Positions 43,774 to 52,480 of a stretch of DNA of 64,000 nt are shown here, piece by piece. The position numbers and the translations under genes are program-made. Position 1 is the first letter of the stretch, and every line of letters begins with the position of its first letter. Origin of the DNA: Calothrix sp. PCC 7103 (GTDB taxonomy: Bacteria; Cyanobacteriota; Cyanobacteriia; Cyanobacteriales; Nostocaceae); assembly GCF_000331305.1 (NCBI RefSeq), contig NZ_KB217478.1, positions 8,091,481-8,155,480 on the forward strand. The letters run 5' to 3'. The notes beneath the pieces were generated by a model. It was not told the DNA's origin, did no database searches, and saw only the letters and a list, made by a program, of their open reading frames with translations.

Positions 43774-43938
43774 TCATGCCCAGATACTAGCAATTGAAAA
43801 CCCGTCGTTAGTTTTTGGGGCACTTAGCTGTGCAGCCAACGATGGACTAATAACTTGGTCATTTTCAGTAATAAATGTGTACCCCAAATAACCAGTAATA
43901 AGCGATAGGCTAGTGGCAAGTAAGAGTTTTATGTTCAT
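43774..43938 (-). CDS. Candidate 54-residue secreted small protein
   Basis: ATG at 43938 opens a frame reading NIKLLLATSLSLITGYLGYT, a Lys plus hydrophobic core like a signal peptide or single membrane helix. A polar tail follows (FITENDQVISPSLAAQLSAP and on) to TGA at 43774. A hairpin follows it. There is no obvious ribosome-binding site. It lies alone in a 650-bp gap. The signal-peptide-like start is the main support; it could still be a chance frame. Confidence 0.4.
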   Translation of the reverse strand: MNIKLLLATSLSLITGYLGYTFITENDQVISPSLAAQLSAPKTNDGFSIASIWA

Positions 43939-44015
43939 TAATGTGAAAACTTAGGAATTATGATTTTGCTATAGTTTATCCTTAGCTTCAAATCAATGCC
44001 ACTATAAAATTGTCA

Positions 44016-44654
44016 TTAGTGCAATAATCCTATTTTTGCTCTAGTTATTGAATCAGCAACTGAATAAAGCGATTGCACAGGTACTAATAAATGCTCTTGA
44101 TTACGAACAAGCCTATTTGCATATTGCTCACGTACAAACGAGGAGATATCTTCTATATGTAAAATAAAATATGAAGCATAAAGAGCTAGTATTTTACCAC
44201 GTAATCCTAACTGTATAGCTCTCCTTCCCACAGGCTTTTGATACGGGTCATAATCTGGGTCCCACTGTAGTCTCACACAAGAATGTTTAACAGCTTGTTG
44301 CCATTCTTCTTTACTACTATAAAGTTCAGGTACATAGCCAGAACTTACTGTATGTGCTAAAATCTCATCAAAAGCAGAACGCTTAATCCAGATAGCGAGA
44401 ATAACCTCTTGATTTGCTTTAGTTCCCCATCCCGACCTATACATCATCCACAAAAAACTTGTTTTAATCCAACTCATTCTGTCAAAAAGAAATTCTCCGC
44501 CAAAGTAACCATTATTTGCAGCAAATTTTCCAATATTTGAATTATAAGCTTGATAAACCACAATAGACTCTTGGTCAAACTGAGCCAAAATATGGCGCCC
44601 AGACAAAGGCAAACGCTTGACTTGTTCTAAATACTGTTCGGTTAATAATTTCAT
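44016..44654 (-). CDS. DUF4291 domain protein
   Basis: 212 residues. Characteristic segments are ESIVVYQAYNSNIGKFAA, RMSWIKTSFLWMMYRSGWGT, KANQEVILAIWIKRSAFDEI, VRLQWDPDYDP and the basic RRAIQLGLRG. This order identifies DUF4291, a widely but patchily distributed family of unknown activity. The clustered Arg, His and aromatic residues suggest a nucleic-acid or nucleotide ligand, but that is inference. The frameshifted gene 28 bp upstream may once have been in the same transcript. Confidence 0.88.
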   Translation of the reverse strand: MKLLTEQYLEQVKRLPLSGRHILAQFDQESIVVYQAYNSNIGKFAANNGYFGGEFLFDRMSWIKTSFLWMMYRSGWGTKANQEVILAIWIKRSAFDEILAHTVSSGYVPELYSSKEEWQQAVKHSCVRLQWDPDYDPYQKPVGRRAIQLGLRGKILALYASYFILHIEDISSFVREQYANRLVRNQEHLLVPVQSLYSVADSITRAKIGLLH

Positions 44655-44682
44655 TTATACTCAATTTCAAACGAAAATCATA

Positions 44683-45298
44683 TTACACAGGTAAAGGAAG
44701 TGTCGTCGATAAAATACTTTGTACATTAAGTTCGACAATTGCATTAGATGTTGCAACAATAGCATTTTCTTTAGGGTGGAAAACTACGCCTCCAACACCC
44801 ATAGGTACGGTAGGTATCCACTTAGTAAACACAGTGCCAGTGTCATTAAAGACAATAAGCTCGCCACTTTCACTATCATCTTCATCGTAATATGTGTAAG
44901 TACTCACCCATAAATCCCCATTTGGGTTAACAGTCGCTTCTATAGACCTCTGACCTAGAAGCTTTGTAAGATTCTTTACTTTCCCATCTTCAGTTAGCCT
45001 TGCTATGATAATTTTATCTGAATCTAAAGGCGCCTCCCAAATCATCAGGGCAATGCCAAATAAAGTTACCTTCAAAATCAAACTTTACTAAGTCTGCTCC
45101 ATCAAGTGTTACAATTCCATTAGAAAGTATAAGGGGTTTAGATATATGTTCATGAATGAGATTGTAAACAGGTGTAGCAGGTACTGACCAACATACTGAT
45201 ACTTTTCTAACGATTTCATCAGTTCCTTTAAACCTTACTCTACTACTTCCATTGTATGATTTTGAATTAGTTGTATAAAAGCGTGATGCTATCAACAA
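44683..45298 (-). pseudogene. Beta-propeller-like protein gene split by a frameshift
   Basis: Two overlapping minus frames (45014-45298 and 44683-45081) join into one protein if a single shift is placed near 45040: the first reads VKFDFEGNFIWHCPDD and the second continues WEAPLDSDKIIIARLTEDGK. The joined product (about 200 residues) has strand-rich repeats (PNGDLWVSTYTYYDEDD, SGELIVFNDTGTVFTKW), like a short beta-propeller. A sequencing error would give the same picture. Function unknown. Confidence 0.6.
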
Positions 45299-46526
45299 TT
45301 TAGCTTTTATTATTAATAAACTTATTGCATCACAAACAAAACCTAAAAATTATATGCATATGTAAATATTATAAAATAAAAAATAATTAAAATTATATTG
45401 ACAATTCAAAGGGAAAATTAGTGGTAAAACTAGTTACACAATACGTAGAGATAAAGATGGTAATGTAATTTCCGATTTAGGGGTTGTTTGTAAATATAGG
45501 AAAGAAATTTGACGATGCCTCGGTTCGCCCATCGTTTTACCGTACTTATATCGATACAGTGAGTTGCGGAATACTGCTCACATGCCTTTTGCAATACATA
45601 TGCACTGGTATCTGTCCTTTGCGTTTGGTTAGTTGCGTCCTGTACTCCTCTTTTTTGAAATTAAGGCAAATAGCATAAGCTAACGGTGTATGAATACTGA
45701 TAGCTTTTAATTTTGCTGGGTAGCTGAGTTGCATTTTTTCTAGTAGTAGATAAAACAATATTTTATTGCAGGCACCGATATATTATAAGTATGGGTACTT
45801 GTAAGAAAAAGGGAGATACCCTGTAAGATTAGTTAGCTTTAGACTGTTCTGTAAAAATACTACAGGCGCTAAGATTTATAATGGATATCCTACAGATAAC
45901 GGGAAAGCTACCCTTCGGCAAAACTACTTTTAGGCTTAAAAAATTAAGTAAGTAATTTCATACTGCTGAGTATATATGTTGATTAAGTATGTTCGATTTA
46001 ATTTTGAACTTTGTAGATTGAAGGTCTTCCCGTAATCCGAAGGATTTCCGCTCATAGTAGGGTATTTTGAGTTGTTAGAGGCACCTGTAATCATAGGTTA
46101 GTACGATTGATAAGCTTAAATCAATAAACAAGAAGCGCAGTAAAAGATACAATTCTTATTAATTTACTGCTTACAACTTAACTTTAGTTAAGTGTATGTG
46201 TCGAACATATTCACTAAAGTCAAAGAGATTCTGTATAACTTATAACTAAGATGTAGCTATAAAAACATATGCTCATTAACTGCTAAATATCTGAATCCGC
46301 TCAATTAATTAGGGCGAACAACCAGTTTTGGAAAGACTTTACGCCATTTATGGCTTGTCAGTGGTGATTTATCTCAGATTGACAAGTTTTTTTATACATA
46401 TAAATGCAAAAATATTGCGTATGTCTACAGACACAAAACAACAAAAACGGCAACCGTTTACACTCCCCCCTACCCGTTAACAAAAAAATATACCAAAAAT
46501 GAATTTTCCTAAACATACTTTTGTCA
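45299..46526. other. 1.2-kb gene-poor, decayed region left of the crtB cassette
   Basis: Apart from the ASCH-like remnant at 45546-45734, I see no intact gene. The DNA has many stops in all frames, no GGCGCC and no palindromic repeats. A stretch near 45400-45480 reads GKISGKTSYTIRRDKDGNV in one frame and then stops. It looks like debris at the left edge of the acquired carotenoid cassette and should also hold the crtB promoter. Confidence 0.45.
45546..45734 (-). pseudogene. ASCH-domain-like remnant
   Basis: From the ATG at 45734 the frame reads QLSYPAKLKAISIHTPLAYA then KKEEYRTQLTKRKGQIPVHM, which resembles the start of ASCH domains (AISIHQPWA, EYR, T, RG, IHA). It stops after 62 residues, less than half a domain, and the usual HAS motif is altered. 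Probably a dead fragment. Confidence 0.45.
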
Positions 46527-47411
46527 ATGTATAAATCCCATTCTTTAGAAAATGCATATGAGTGCTGTCGTCGCATTACAGCGAAGTACTCAAAAACTTT
46601 TTATTTAGGTACTCTTCTAATGCGACCAACCAAGCGACGGGCCCTTTGGGCTATTTATGCTTGGTGCCGTCGCACCGATGACCTGGTTGATGAACACCAA
46701 GCTAATCTAACTACTTTGGATACTTTAGCGGAATGGGAAGAACGTTTAGAAGCAATTTTCGCGCTGAATCCTCCTGAGAATGAAGCGGATTTAGCTCTGA
46801 TGGACACTTTGGAACGCTGTAGTTTAAACATTCAACATTTTCGGGATTTGATTGCTGGGCAGCGCATGGATTTACAACAGAATCGCTATGAAACTTTTGC
46901 CGACTTGTATCTATATTGTTATCGAGTCGCTGGTACAGTTGGTCTGATGTGTATAGATGTGATGGGGGTAGAGAAAGCTGGGGTAGATGTATCTCAAGAA
47001 GCTATTACTTTAGGGGTTGCGAATCAACTAACTAACATTTTACGGGATGTGGGTGAAGACGCTCGCCGGGGTCGAATTTATATTCCCCTTCAAGAGTTAG
47101 CTCAATTGAACTATACTGAAGCTGACCTGTTTCAAGGCATACTCGACGAACGGTGGCGGCAATTGATGCAGTGGCAAATTCAAAGAGTCCGGCAGTTCTA
47201 CGCACAAGCCGAAAAAGGAATTAGTGCTTTGAGTCGAGATACCCGTTTGTCTGTTTGGACTTCTCTAATTTTTTACCGAAAAATTCTGGATGTGATTGAG
47301 GACAACGACTATGATGTTTTCCGCTACCGGGCTCATGTTTCCACACCTCAAAAGCTGTTGGCTTTACCATTAGCGTGGTGGAAAGCTCAACCGTCACCTG
47401 AAATTCTGTGA
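46527..47411 (+). CDS. crtB: Phytoene synthase (15-cis)
   Basis: 294 residues from the ATG at 46527; a TTG six bases earlier is less likely. The two Asp-rich substrate sites are RRTDDLVDE (about 49-57) and LRDVGEDARRGRIYIP (about 172-187). A YCYRVAGTVGLMCIDVMG helix separates them. It condenses two geranylgeranyl diphosphates to phytoene, the first step of carotenoid synthesis. The usual partner phytoene desaturase is not adjacent; instead the gene stands 84 bp before the oxygenase::DevB fusion. The coding sequence lacks GGCGCC, suggesting it arrived with the cassette and may be an extra copy. Confidence 0.94.
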   Translation: MYKSHSLENAYECCRRITAKYSKTFYLGTLLMRPTKRRALWAIYAWCRRTDDLVDEHQANLTTLDTLAEWEERLEAIFALNPPENEADLALMDTLERCSLNIQHFRDLIAGQRMDLQQNRYETFADLYLYCYRVAGTVGLMCIDVMGVEKAGVDVSQEAITLGVANQLTNILRDVGEDARRGRIYIPLQELAQLNYTEADLFQGILDERWRQLMQWQIQRVRQFYAQAEKGISALSRDTRLSVWTSLIFYRKILDVIEDNDYDVFRYRAHVSTPQKLLALPLAWWKAQPSPEIL

Positions 47412-47495
47412 AACAGTGATTCCAGGTTAAAGAAATATATAAATAATGTTCATAACTATTTAGCAAGCCAGTTAACTAAATATAAAACTCATATT

Positions 47496-50231
47496 ATGCA
47501 AGTCAAGGAAGTTACAATATCTGGGTCATCTCAACAAGACGTTTCAATCCGCGATCGCTTCTCTGAGGGGAAACCTTTGTGGGCAAGAGCGTTTGCTCAA
47601 TCTTGTTCAGAATTTGGTCCTATAGAGCTACGCATCATTTCCGGTCAAATTCCTGCCAGTCTGCGCGGAACATTCTATCAAAATGGTCCTGGTTTGTTGG
47701 AACGGGGCAACCAGCGCCCTAGTCACTGGTTTAGTGGGGATGGAGGAATTTTAGCAGTCCATTTTACTGATACTGGAGCAACGGGTCTGTATCGTTACGT
47801 CAAGACTGCTGGTTTTCAAGCGGAACAAAAAAAAGGGAGATTTCTCTACCCGGATTTTTATAGCGATAAAACTCAGTTTTGGTGGTCTCGAAGAAAAAAT
47901 CCTGCCAACACTTCAGTTATTGCAGTCCAAGATAAGCTACTAGCTCTTTGGGAAATGGGACATCCCCACGCTTTAGATCCAGATACTCTTGAAACCTTGG
48001 GGCTGGATAATTTAGGCATCCTCACAAAAAATCAAGCATTCTCCGCTCATCCCAAGCAAGATTCCCAAACTAGGGACATTTATAACTTTGGTGTTAGCTA
48101 CCGCTACGCCAAATATAAAATAGTACCTCAACTTAACCTTTTCCACTGCGATGCCACAGGACAAATTCGGCGACAGGCTGAAATTCCCCTAAAGCGATTC
48201 GGAATCATCCATGACTTTGCACTTGCTGGACGGTATCTCATTTTTTTCGTACCACCTGTCCAGATCGATGTGTTACGGTTAGCGCTTGGCATGAATAATT
48301 TCAGCGAAGCAATTCAATGGCAACCAGAACTAGGTACTGAGGTCATCATTGTAGACCGAGAAACATTCCAAGAAGTTGGTCGCTATGAGACTGAACCTTG
48401 GTTCCAGTGGCATATCGGGAATAGTTATGTAGAAAAGGATGGAACGCTCGTCATCAATTTTGTCCGCTATCCACATTTGGGATCGATTGGGTTGCCAGCA
48501 GAGATAATCCCTACGACTTCTACGGTGGGTAAACTTTGGAGAATACGAATAAATCCCCAAAATGGCAGGCTAATCGAGAACATTCAAATTCTAGATAGGG
48601 TTTGTGAATTTCCTGTTGTGTCTCCCTTTGTTGCGGGCAGCAAAGCTCGTTATCTATACGTATCTAGCGGTTCTCCTGTGAAAGCTAAAACTGAGAGTCT
48701 TTTTACCAGTATTGCTTGCGTGGACACAGAGACTGGGAAAGCAACCTTTGCTGACCTTGGACAGGGTTGCTACTTAACGGAGTCAATCTATGCACCGGAT
48801 AAATTTGCTCCCAATCAAGGCTGGATTTTGAGTGTTGTGTTTGATGGCAATCAAGACCAAAGTACGTTGCACATTTATAATGCCGAAAAATTAGATTCTG
48901 GTCCAGTGTGCGTTCTTGAACTACCGCATATAGTTCCTTTCGGATTTCATGGAACTTGGCGAATTGCGAGTACAGAACTAATACCAGTATCAAATACTAA
49001 TAATACTTGTTCAATTTTCCCAATGATACAAAGTTCAAATTATAGGAATTTACAAGCTTCCCAACCTAGACTTGGGCGGGTTGCTATTGTTGGGGCTGTT
49101 GCTGCTTTAGCTACTGGTGGAGTTATTACCTATGGCATCTCACGTTTTGCGTCTACTAGTCAAAGTCCCGTAACAACTCCTGTAAACAGTATCCCTGAAG
49201 TTAGATTTGTGACTGCTTTGGGACGTTTGGAGCCTAAAGGAGAAGTTATTAAACTATCTGCTCCCGCTGCTGCTGATTCTGCTTTTAGTAGTCGAGTTGA
49301 CCAGCTGCTTGTGAAGCAAGGGGACAAGGTGCAAACTGGTCAGGTAGTTGCCATTCTTAACAGTCGCGCTCCCTTACTTGCAGCTTTAGAAAAAGCCAAA
49401 GGAGAGGTGAGAGTTGCTAAAGCTCGTCTAGCTCAAGTCAAAGCCGGAGCGAAAGCAGGAGAGATTAATGCTCAAGCGGCAACAATTGCCCGTATAGAGG
49501 CTGAACAGCGCGGACAAATTACTGCTGCTAAGGCTACTGTAGTACGCTTGGAGGCTGAGTTACGCAATGCCCAAACAGAATATCAGCGTTATGAATCCCT
49601 ATACCAAAACGGCGCCATTGCAGTTTCTAACCGTGATAGCAAGCGTTTAACAGTAGAAACTGTAACTCAGCAGTTAAACGAGGCGAAAGCGAACCTGAAA
49701 CGGATAAAACAAGCTCAGTGGGAGCAGTTAAACGAGGCAAAAGCTACTCTAAATCGGATTGCAGAAGTTCGTCCTGTCGATGTACAAGCAGCAGAAGCAG
49801 AGGTTAGTACGGCAGAAGCAACAGTCAAAGGCGCGCAAGCCAACCTTGACTTAGCGTATGTGCGAGCAACCAGAGACGGACAAATTTTGAAAATACACAC
49901 TTGGCCTGGAGAAGTCGTCAGCAACCAGGGGATTGTCGAGCTGGGTCAAACAGACCAAATGTACGTGGTAGCAGAGGTTTACGAAACTGATATAGGCAAA
50001 GTCCGTGTCGGTCAACAAGCGACCATCACCAGCAGTGCATTTGCTGGGCAATTACAGGGAACTGTAGATGAAATTGGTATGAAAATTAGTAAGAAGGATG
50101 TTCTTAATACTGACCCAACAGCAGATACAGATGCCAGAGTTGTGGAAGTCAAAATTCGCTTAAATCTAGAGGCTAGCCGGAAAGTTGCCAGTCTCACCAA
50201 CTTGCAGGTGAAGGCAGTTATTAAACTTTGA
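47496..50231 (+). CDS. Fusion of carotenoid cleavage oxygenase and DevB/HlyD-type efflux adaptor
   Basis: 911 residues in one open frame. Residues about 15-488 form a carotenoid oxygenase propeller with all four iron-ligand histidine sites (SAHPK, IIHDFAL, QWHIGNS, GFHGTW). A 20-residue linker and a transmembrane helix follow (about 529-548, VAIVGAVAALATGGVITYGI). The rest is a membrane-fusion adaptor: biotinyl-lipoyl half (VDQLLVKQGDKVQTGQVVAI), a long coiled coil (about 625-770), and the beta-barrel part (VAEVYETDIGKVRVGQQATI). An in-frame ATG at 49023 could start a separate adaptor, but nothing stops the fused reading. Predicted topology: oxygenase in the cytoplasm, adaptor in the periplasm. 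devC and devA follow, so the complex may make and export an apocarotenoid (inference). Confidence 0.85.
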   Translation: MQVKEVTISGSSQQDVSIRDRFSEGKPLWARAFAQSCSEFGPIELRIISGQIPASLRGTFYQNGPGLLERGNQRPSHWFSGDGGILAVHFTDTGATGLYRYVKTAGFQAEQKKGRFLYPDFYSDKTQFWWSRRKNPANTSVIAVQDKLLALWEMGHPHALDPDTLETLGLDNLGILTKNQAFSAHPKQDSQTRDIYNFGVSYRYAKYKIVPQLNLFHCDATGQIRRQAEIPLKRFGIIHDFALAGRYLIFFVPPVQIDVLRLALGMNNFSEAIQWQPELGTEVIIVDRETFQEVGRYETEPWFQWHIGNSYVEKDGTLVINFVRYPHLGSIGLPAEIIPTTSTVGKLWRIRINPQNGRLIENIQILDRVCEFPVVSPFVAGSKARYLYVSSGSPVKAKTESLFTSIACVDTETGKATFADLGQGCYLTESIYAPDKFAPNQGWILSVVFDGNQDQSTLHIYNAEKLDSGPVCVLELPHIVPFGFHGTWRIASTELIPVSNTNNTCSIFPMIQSSNYRNLQASQPRLGRVAIVGAVAALATGGVITYGISRFASTSQSPVTTPVNSIPEVRFVTALGRLEPKGEVIKLSAPAAADSAFSSRVDQLLVKQGDKVQTGQVVAILNSRAPLLAALEKAKGEVRVAKARLAQVKAGAKAGEINAQAATIARIEAEQRGQITAAKATVVRLEAELRNAQTEYQRYESLYQNGAIAVSNRDSKRLTVETVTQQLNEAKANLKRIKQAQWEQLNEAKATLNRIAEVRPVDVQAAEAEVSTAEATVKGAQANLDLAYVRATRDGQILKIHTWPGEVVSNQGIVELGQTDQMYVVAEVYETDIGKVRVGQQATITSSAFAGQLQGTVDEIGMKISKKDVLNTDPTADTDARVVEVKIRLNLEASRKVASLTNLQVKAVIKL
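47551..47558. repeat. HIP1 octamer GCGATCGC
   Basis: One of only two HIP1 copies found in the window; the other is at 51925-51932. Both lie in the crtB-devA cassette, and a CGATCG core also occurs at 51057. Confidence 0.8.
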
Positions 50232-50275
50232 TGTCCGTTGACTATTGTCTATTGTCATTAGGAGAAGGATTAGCA

Positions 50276-51433
50276 ATGAAATGGAAAATACCTTTAGCTT
50301 GGCGCCAAGTTAGTAGAGAAAAAAATCGCCTGTTGATAGCGATGGCGGGGATTGCTTTTGCTGATATCCTCATGTTTATGCAAATGGGATTTCAATCTGC
50401 TCTCTACAACAGCAATACTAAATTGCACCGAAATTTCCAGGCAGACTTAGTTCTTATCAGTCCTCAAGCTCAAAGCATCATTAATATATCAACCTTTTCC
50501 CGCCGTCGATTGTACCAAGCGATGAGCTTGGAAGGAGTGGAGACAGCTGATGCTTTGTATGTTAACTTTGCCACTTGGAAAAATCCTCAAAATAATCTCA
50601 AAAGTACGCTATTAATCCTAGGATTTAATCCAGAAAAATCAGTTTTTAAATTGCCAGATGTTAATAATAACTTAGATAAAATCAAGTTGAGTGATACCCT
50701 ACTATTTGACCGAGAAACACGAGGTAATTTTACAGATACTATTGCGTCTATTGACAAAGGTAAAACAGTCTATACAGAGATTGAAAATCGTAAAATAGAA
50801 ATTGCTAGCTTATTTAGAATTGGGGCTTCCTTCGCAGCTGATGGGCATTTAATTACGAGCGATCAAAACTTTCTGCGTTTATTTCCTAAGAAGCGGACAG
50901 CGGGCGAAGTTAGTGTGGGGTTAATTACACTAAAACCTGGTAGCAACCAGAAGCAGATAGCAGCAACTTTACAAGCGAGCTTACCTAATGATGTTAAGGT
51001 TCTCACAATGAAAGAATTTGTGGAATTTGAAAATAATTATTGGGCTAACAGCACGGCGATCGGCTTTATTTTTGGTCTGGGTACTACCCTCGGATTTATT
51101 GTTGGTACAGTCATTGTTTATCAAATTCTTTACAGTGATGTCACAGACCACTTACCCGAATATGCAACACTGAAAGCAATGGGATATAGAGATATCTACC
51201 TGTTAGGTGTTGTTTTTCAAGAAGCACTAATTTTAGCAATTTTAGGTTACATACCTGGATGTGCTATTGCTGTCGGTTTGTACAGCTTGACCAAAAATGC
51301 TACAAATTTACCATTATTTATGCCAGTTAGCAGAGCCATATTGGTTTTTCTTTTGACTATTTTAATGTGTTCAATTTCTGGTGTGATCGCCATGCGTAAA
51401 ATTGGGGCTGCTGACCCAGCTGATATTTTTTAG
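50276..51433 (+). CDS. devC: DevC-type ABC transporter permease
   Basis: 385 residues from the ATG at 50276, chosen because AGGAGAAGG stands 8 bases upstream and the protein then begins KWKIPLAWRQVSREKNRLLI as in DevC proteins. In-frame starts at 50228 or 50231 overlap the fusion gene. One N-terminal helix, a large extracytoplasmic domain (about 45-255) and three C-terminal helices with FtsX-like features (LPEYATLKAMGYRDIYLLGV). It forms the membrane channel of a DevBCA/MacB-type exporter with the adaptor encoded just upstream and DevA downstream. Confidence 0.9.
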   Translation: MKWKIPLAWRQVSREKNRLLIAMAGIAFADILMFMQMGFQSALYNSNTKLHRNFQADLVLISPQAQSIINISTFSRRRLYQAMSLEGVETADALYVNFATWKNPQNNLKSTLLILGFNPEKSVFKLPDVNNNLDKIKLSDTLLFDRETRGNFTDTIASIDKGKTVYTEIENRKIEIASLFRIGASFAADGHLITSDQNFLRLFPKKRTAGEVSVGLITLKPGSNQKQIAATLQASLPNDVKVLTMKEFVEFENNYWANSTAIGFIFGLGTTLGFIVGTVIVYQILYSDVTDHLPEYATLKAMGYRDIYLLGVVFQEALILAILGYIPGCAIAVGLYSLTKNATNLPLFMPVSRAILVFLLTILMCSISGVIAMRKIGAADPADIF

Positions 51434-51459
51434 TATTCTATAATTTACCCAAAAAACTT

Positions 51460-52161
51460 ATGTTTCAGGAAAGAGCAATTGTTATTAAAAATCTCAACCA
51501 CTACTTTGGTCAAGGGCAATTACGCAAACAGGCGCTGTTTGATATCAACTTGGAAATCTCCTATGGCGAAATTGTGATTATGACCGGACCATCAGGATCA
51601 GGGAAAACCACCTTACTAACACTTATCGGTGGCTTACGAGGCGTTCAACAGGGCAGTCTCAAAGTTCTAGGTCAAGAGTTGTGTGGTGCTAGCAAGAACC
51701 AACTCGTGCAAATCCGTCGCCATATTGGGTATATTTTCCAAGCTCAAAATTTACTGGGCTTCCTGACCGCGAAACTGAATGTCCAAATGTCGTTAGATTT
51801 GCACGAAAACATTACAGCTAAGGAGACGGAAGTTAAATCAGTGGCGATGCTAGAAGCAGTGGGTTTGGCAGATCGAATCAATTACTATCCTAAAGATTTA
51901 TCAGGTGGACAGAAACAACGGGTGGCGATCGCTCGTGCTTTAGTGAGTCGTCCGAAGTTAGTTTTAGCAGACGAACCGACTGCCGCTTTAGATAGTAAGT
52001 CTGGTCGGGATGTGGTCTACTTGATGCACCAACTAGCGAAAAAACAGGGTTGCACGATTTTGATAGTGACTCATGACAATCGCATCTTGGATGTTGCCGA
52101 CCGTATTATTCACATGGAAGATGGTCATCTAACCAGCGATACTACAGCAACTTTCGTATGA
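51460..52161 (+). CDS. devA: DevA-type ABC transporter ATPase
   Basis: 233 residues. Walker A GPSGSGKTTLL (about 43-53), Q-loop IFQAQNLL, signature LSGGQKQRVAIARAL, Walker B LVLADEPTAALD and switch His in VTHDNRI are all intact. LolD/MacB/DevA-type nucleotide-binding subunit, 26 bp after devC. It should power export with DevC and the fused DevB adaptor through a TolC-like pore encoded elsewhere. A HIP1 octamer lies inside the signature region. Confidence 0.93.
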   Translation: MFQERAIVIKNLNHYFGQGQLRKQALFDINLEISYGEIVIMTGPSGSGKTTLLTLIGGLRGVQQGSLKVLGQELCGASKNQLVQIRRHIGYIFQAQNLLGFLTAKLNVQMSLDLHENITAKETEVKSVAMLEAVGLADRINYYPKDLSGGQKQRVAIARALVSRPKLVLADEPTAALDSKSGRDVVYLMHQLAKKQGCTILIVTHDNRILDVADRIIHMEDGHLTSDTTATFV

Positions 52162-52254
52162 AGCTATTAGATGTCTGGCGCCATGAACGAAAATCGAAGA
52201 TACTCAATAATATGGTTTTTCAGTAATTGTTGTGCTAAACTAGTAGTTAAAATG

Positions 52255-52404
52255 TTAACCTAATAAGCATCTTACTCTAAAATTATCAAAGTTTCGATCA
52301 TCCATAAGCCGACTGTTTAATTAGTTTAAGTTTGTTATTGATACCTTCAACGACAGCACTAGTTGTTCTATTATCGAAGTAAGCAATTATTTCATTAATC
52401 TAGC
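52255..52404 (-). mobile_element. ISL3-family transposase C-terminal remnant
   Basis: On the minus strand one frame reads INEIIAYFDNRTTSAVVEGI then NNKLKLIKQSAYG before a stop. The next frame continues DRNFDNFRVRCLLG and ends at TAA (52255-52257). Joined, this is the typical end of ISL3 transposases (NRTT-VVEGINNKLKLIK-AYGF-NF-NFR-R). It is frameshifted and lacks the catalytic core, so it is dead. It lies 94 bp beyond devA, marking the right edge of the carotenoid cassette. Confidence 0.75.
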
Positions 52405-52480
52405 AGATAATAGTGTTGTTACTAGTTAGTAAATTTTTTTAGCTTTTGATAACGACATACCGATTTTAAATAATCCTGGA

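Noticed and set aside
45299-46520. Complete insertion sequence left of crtB
   Set aside because: No transposase frame or terminal inverted repeats could be found; only debris and an ASCH-like fragment are visible.
49023-50231. Separate devB gene starting at the internal ATG 49023
   Set aside because: The upstream oxygenase frame runs through without a stop and no ribosome-binding site precedes that ATG. It remains possible as an additional start and is noted in the fusion entry.
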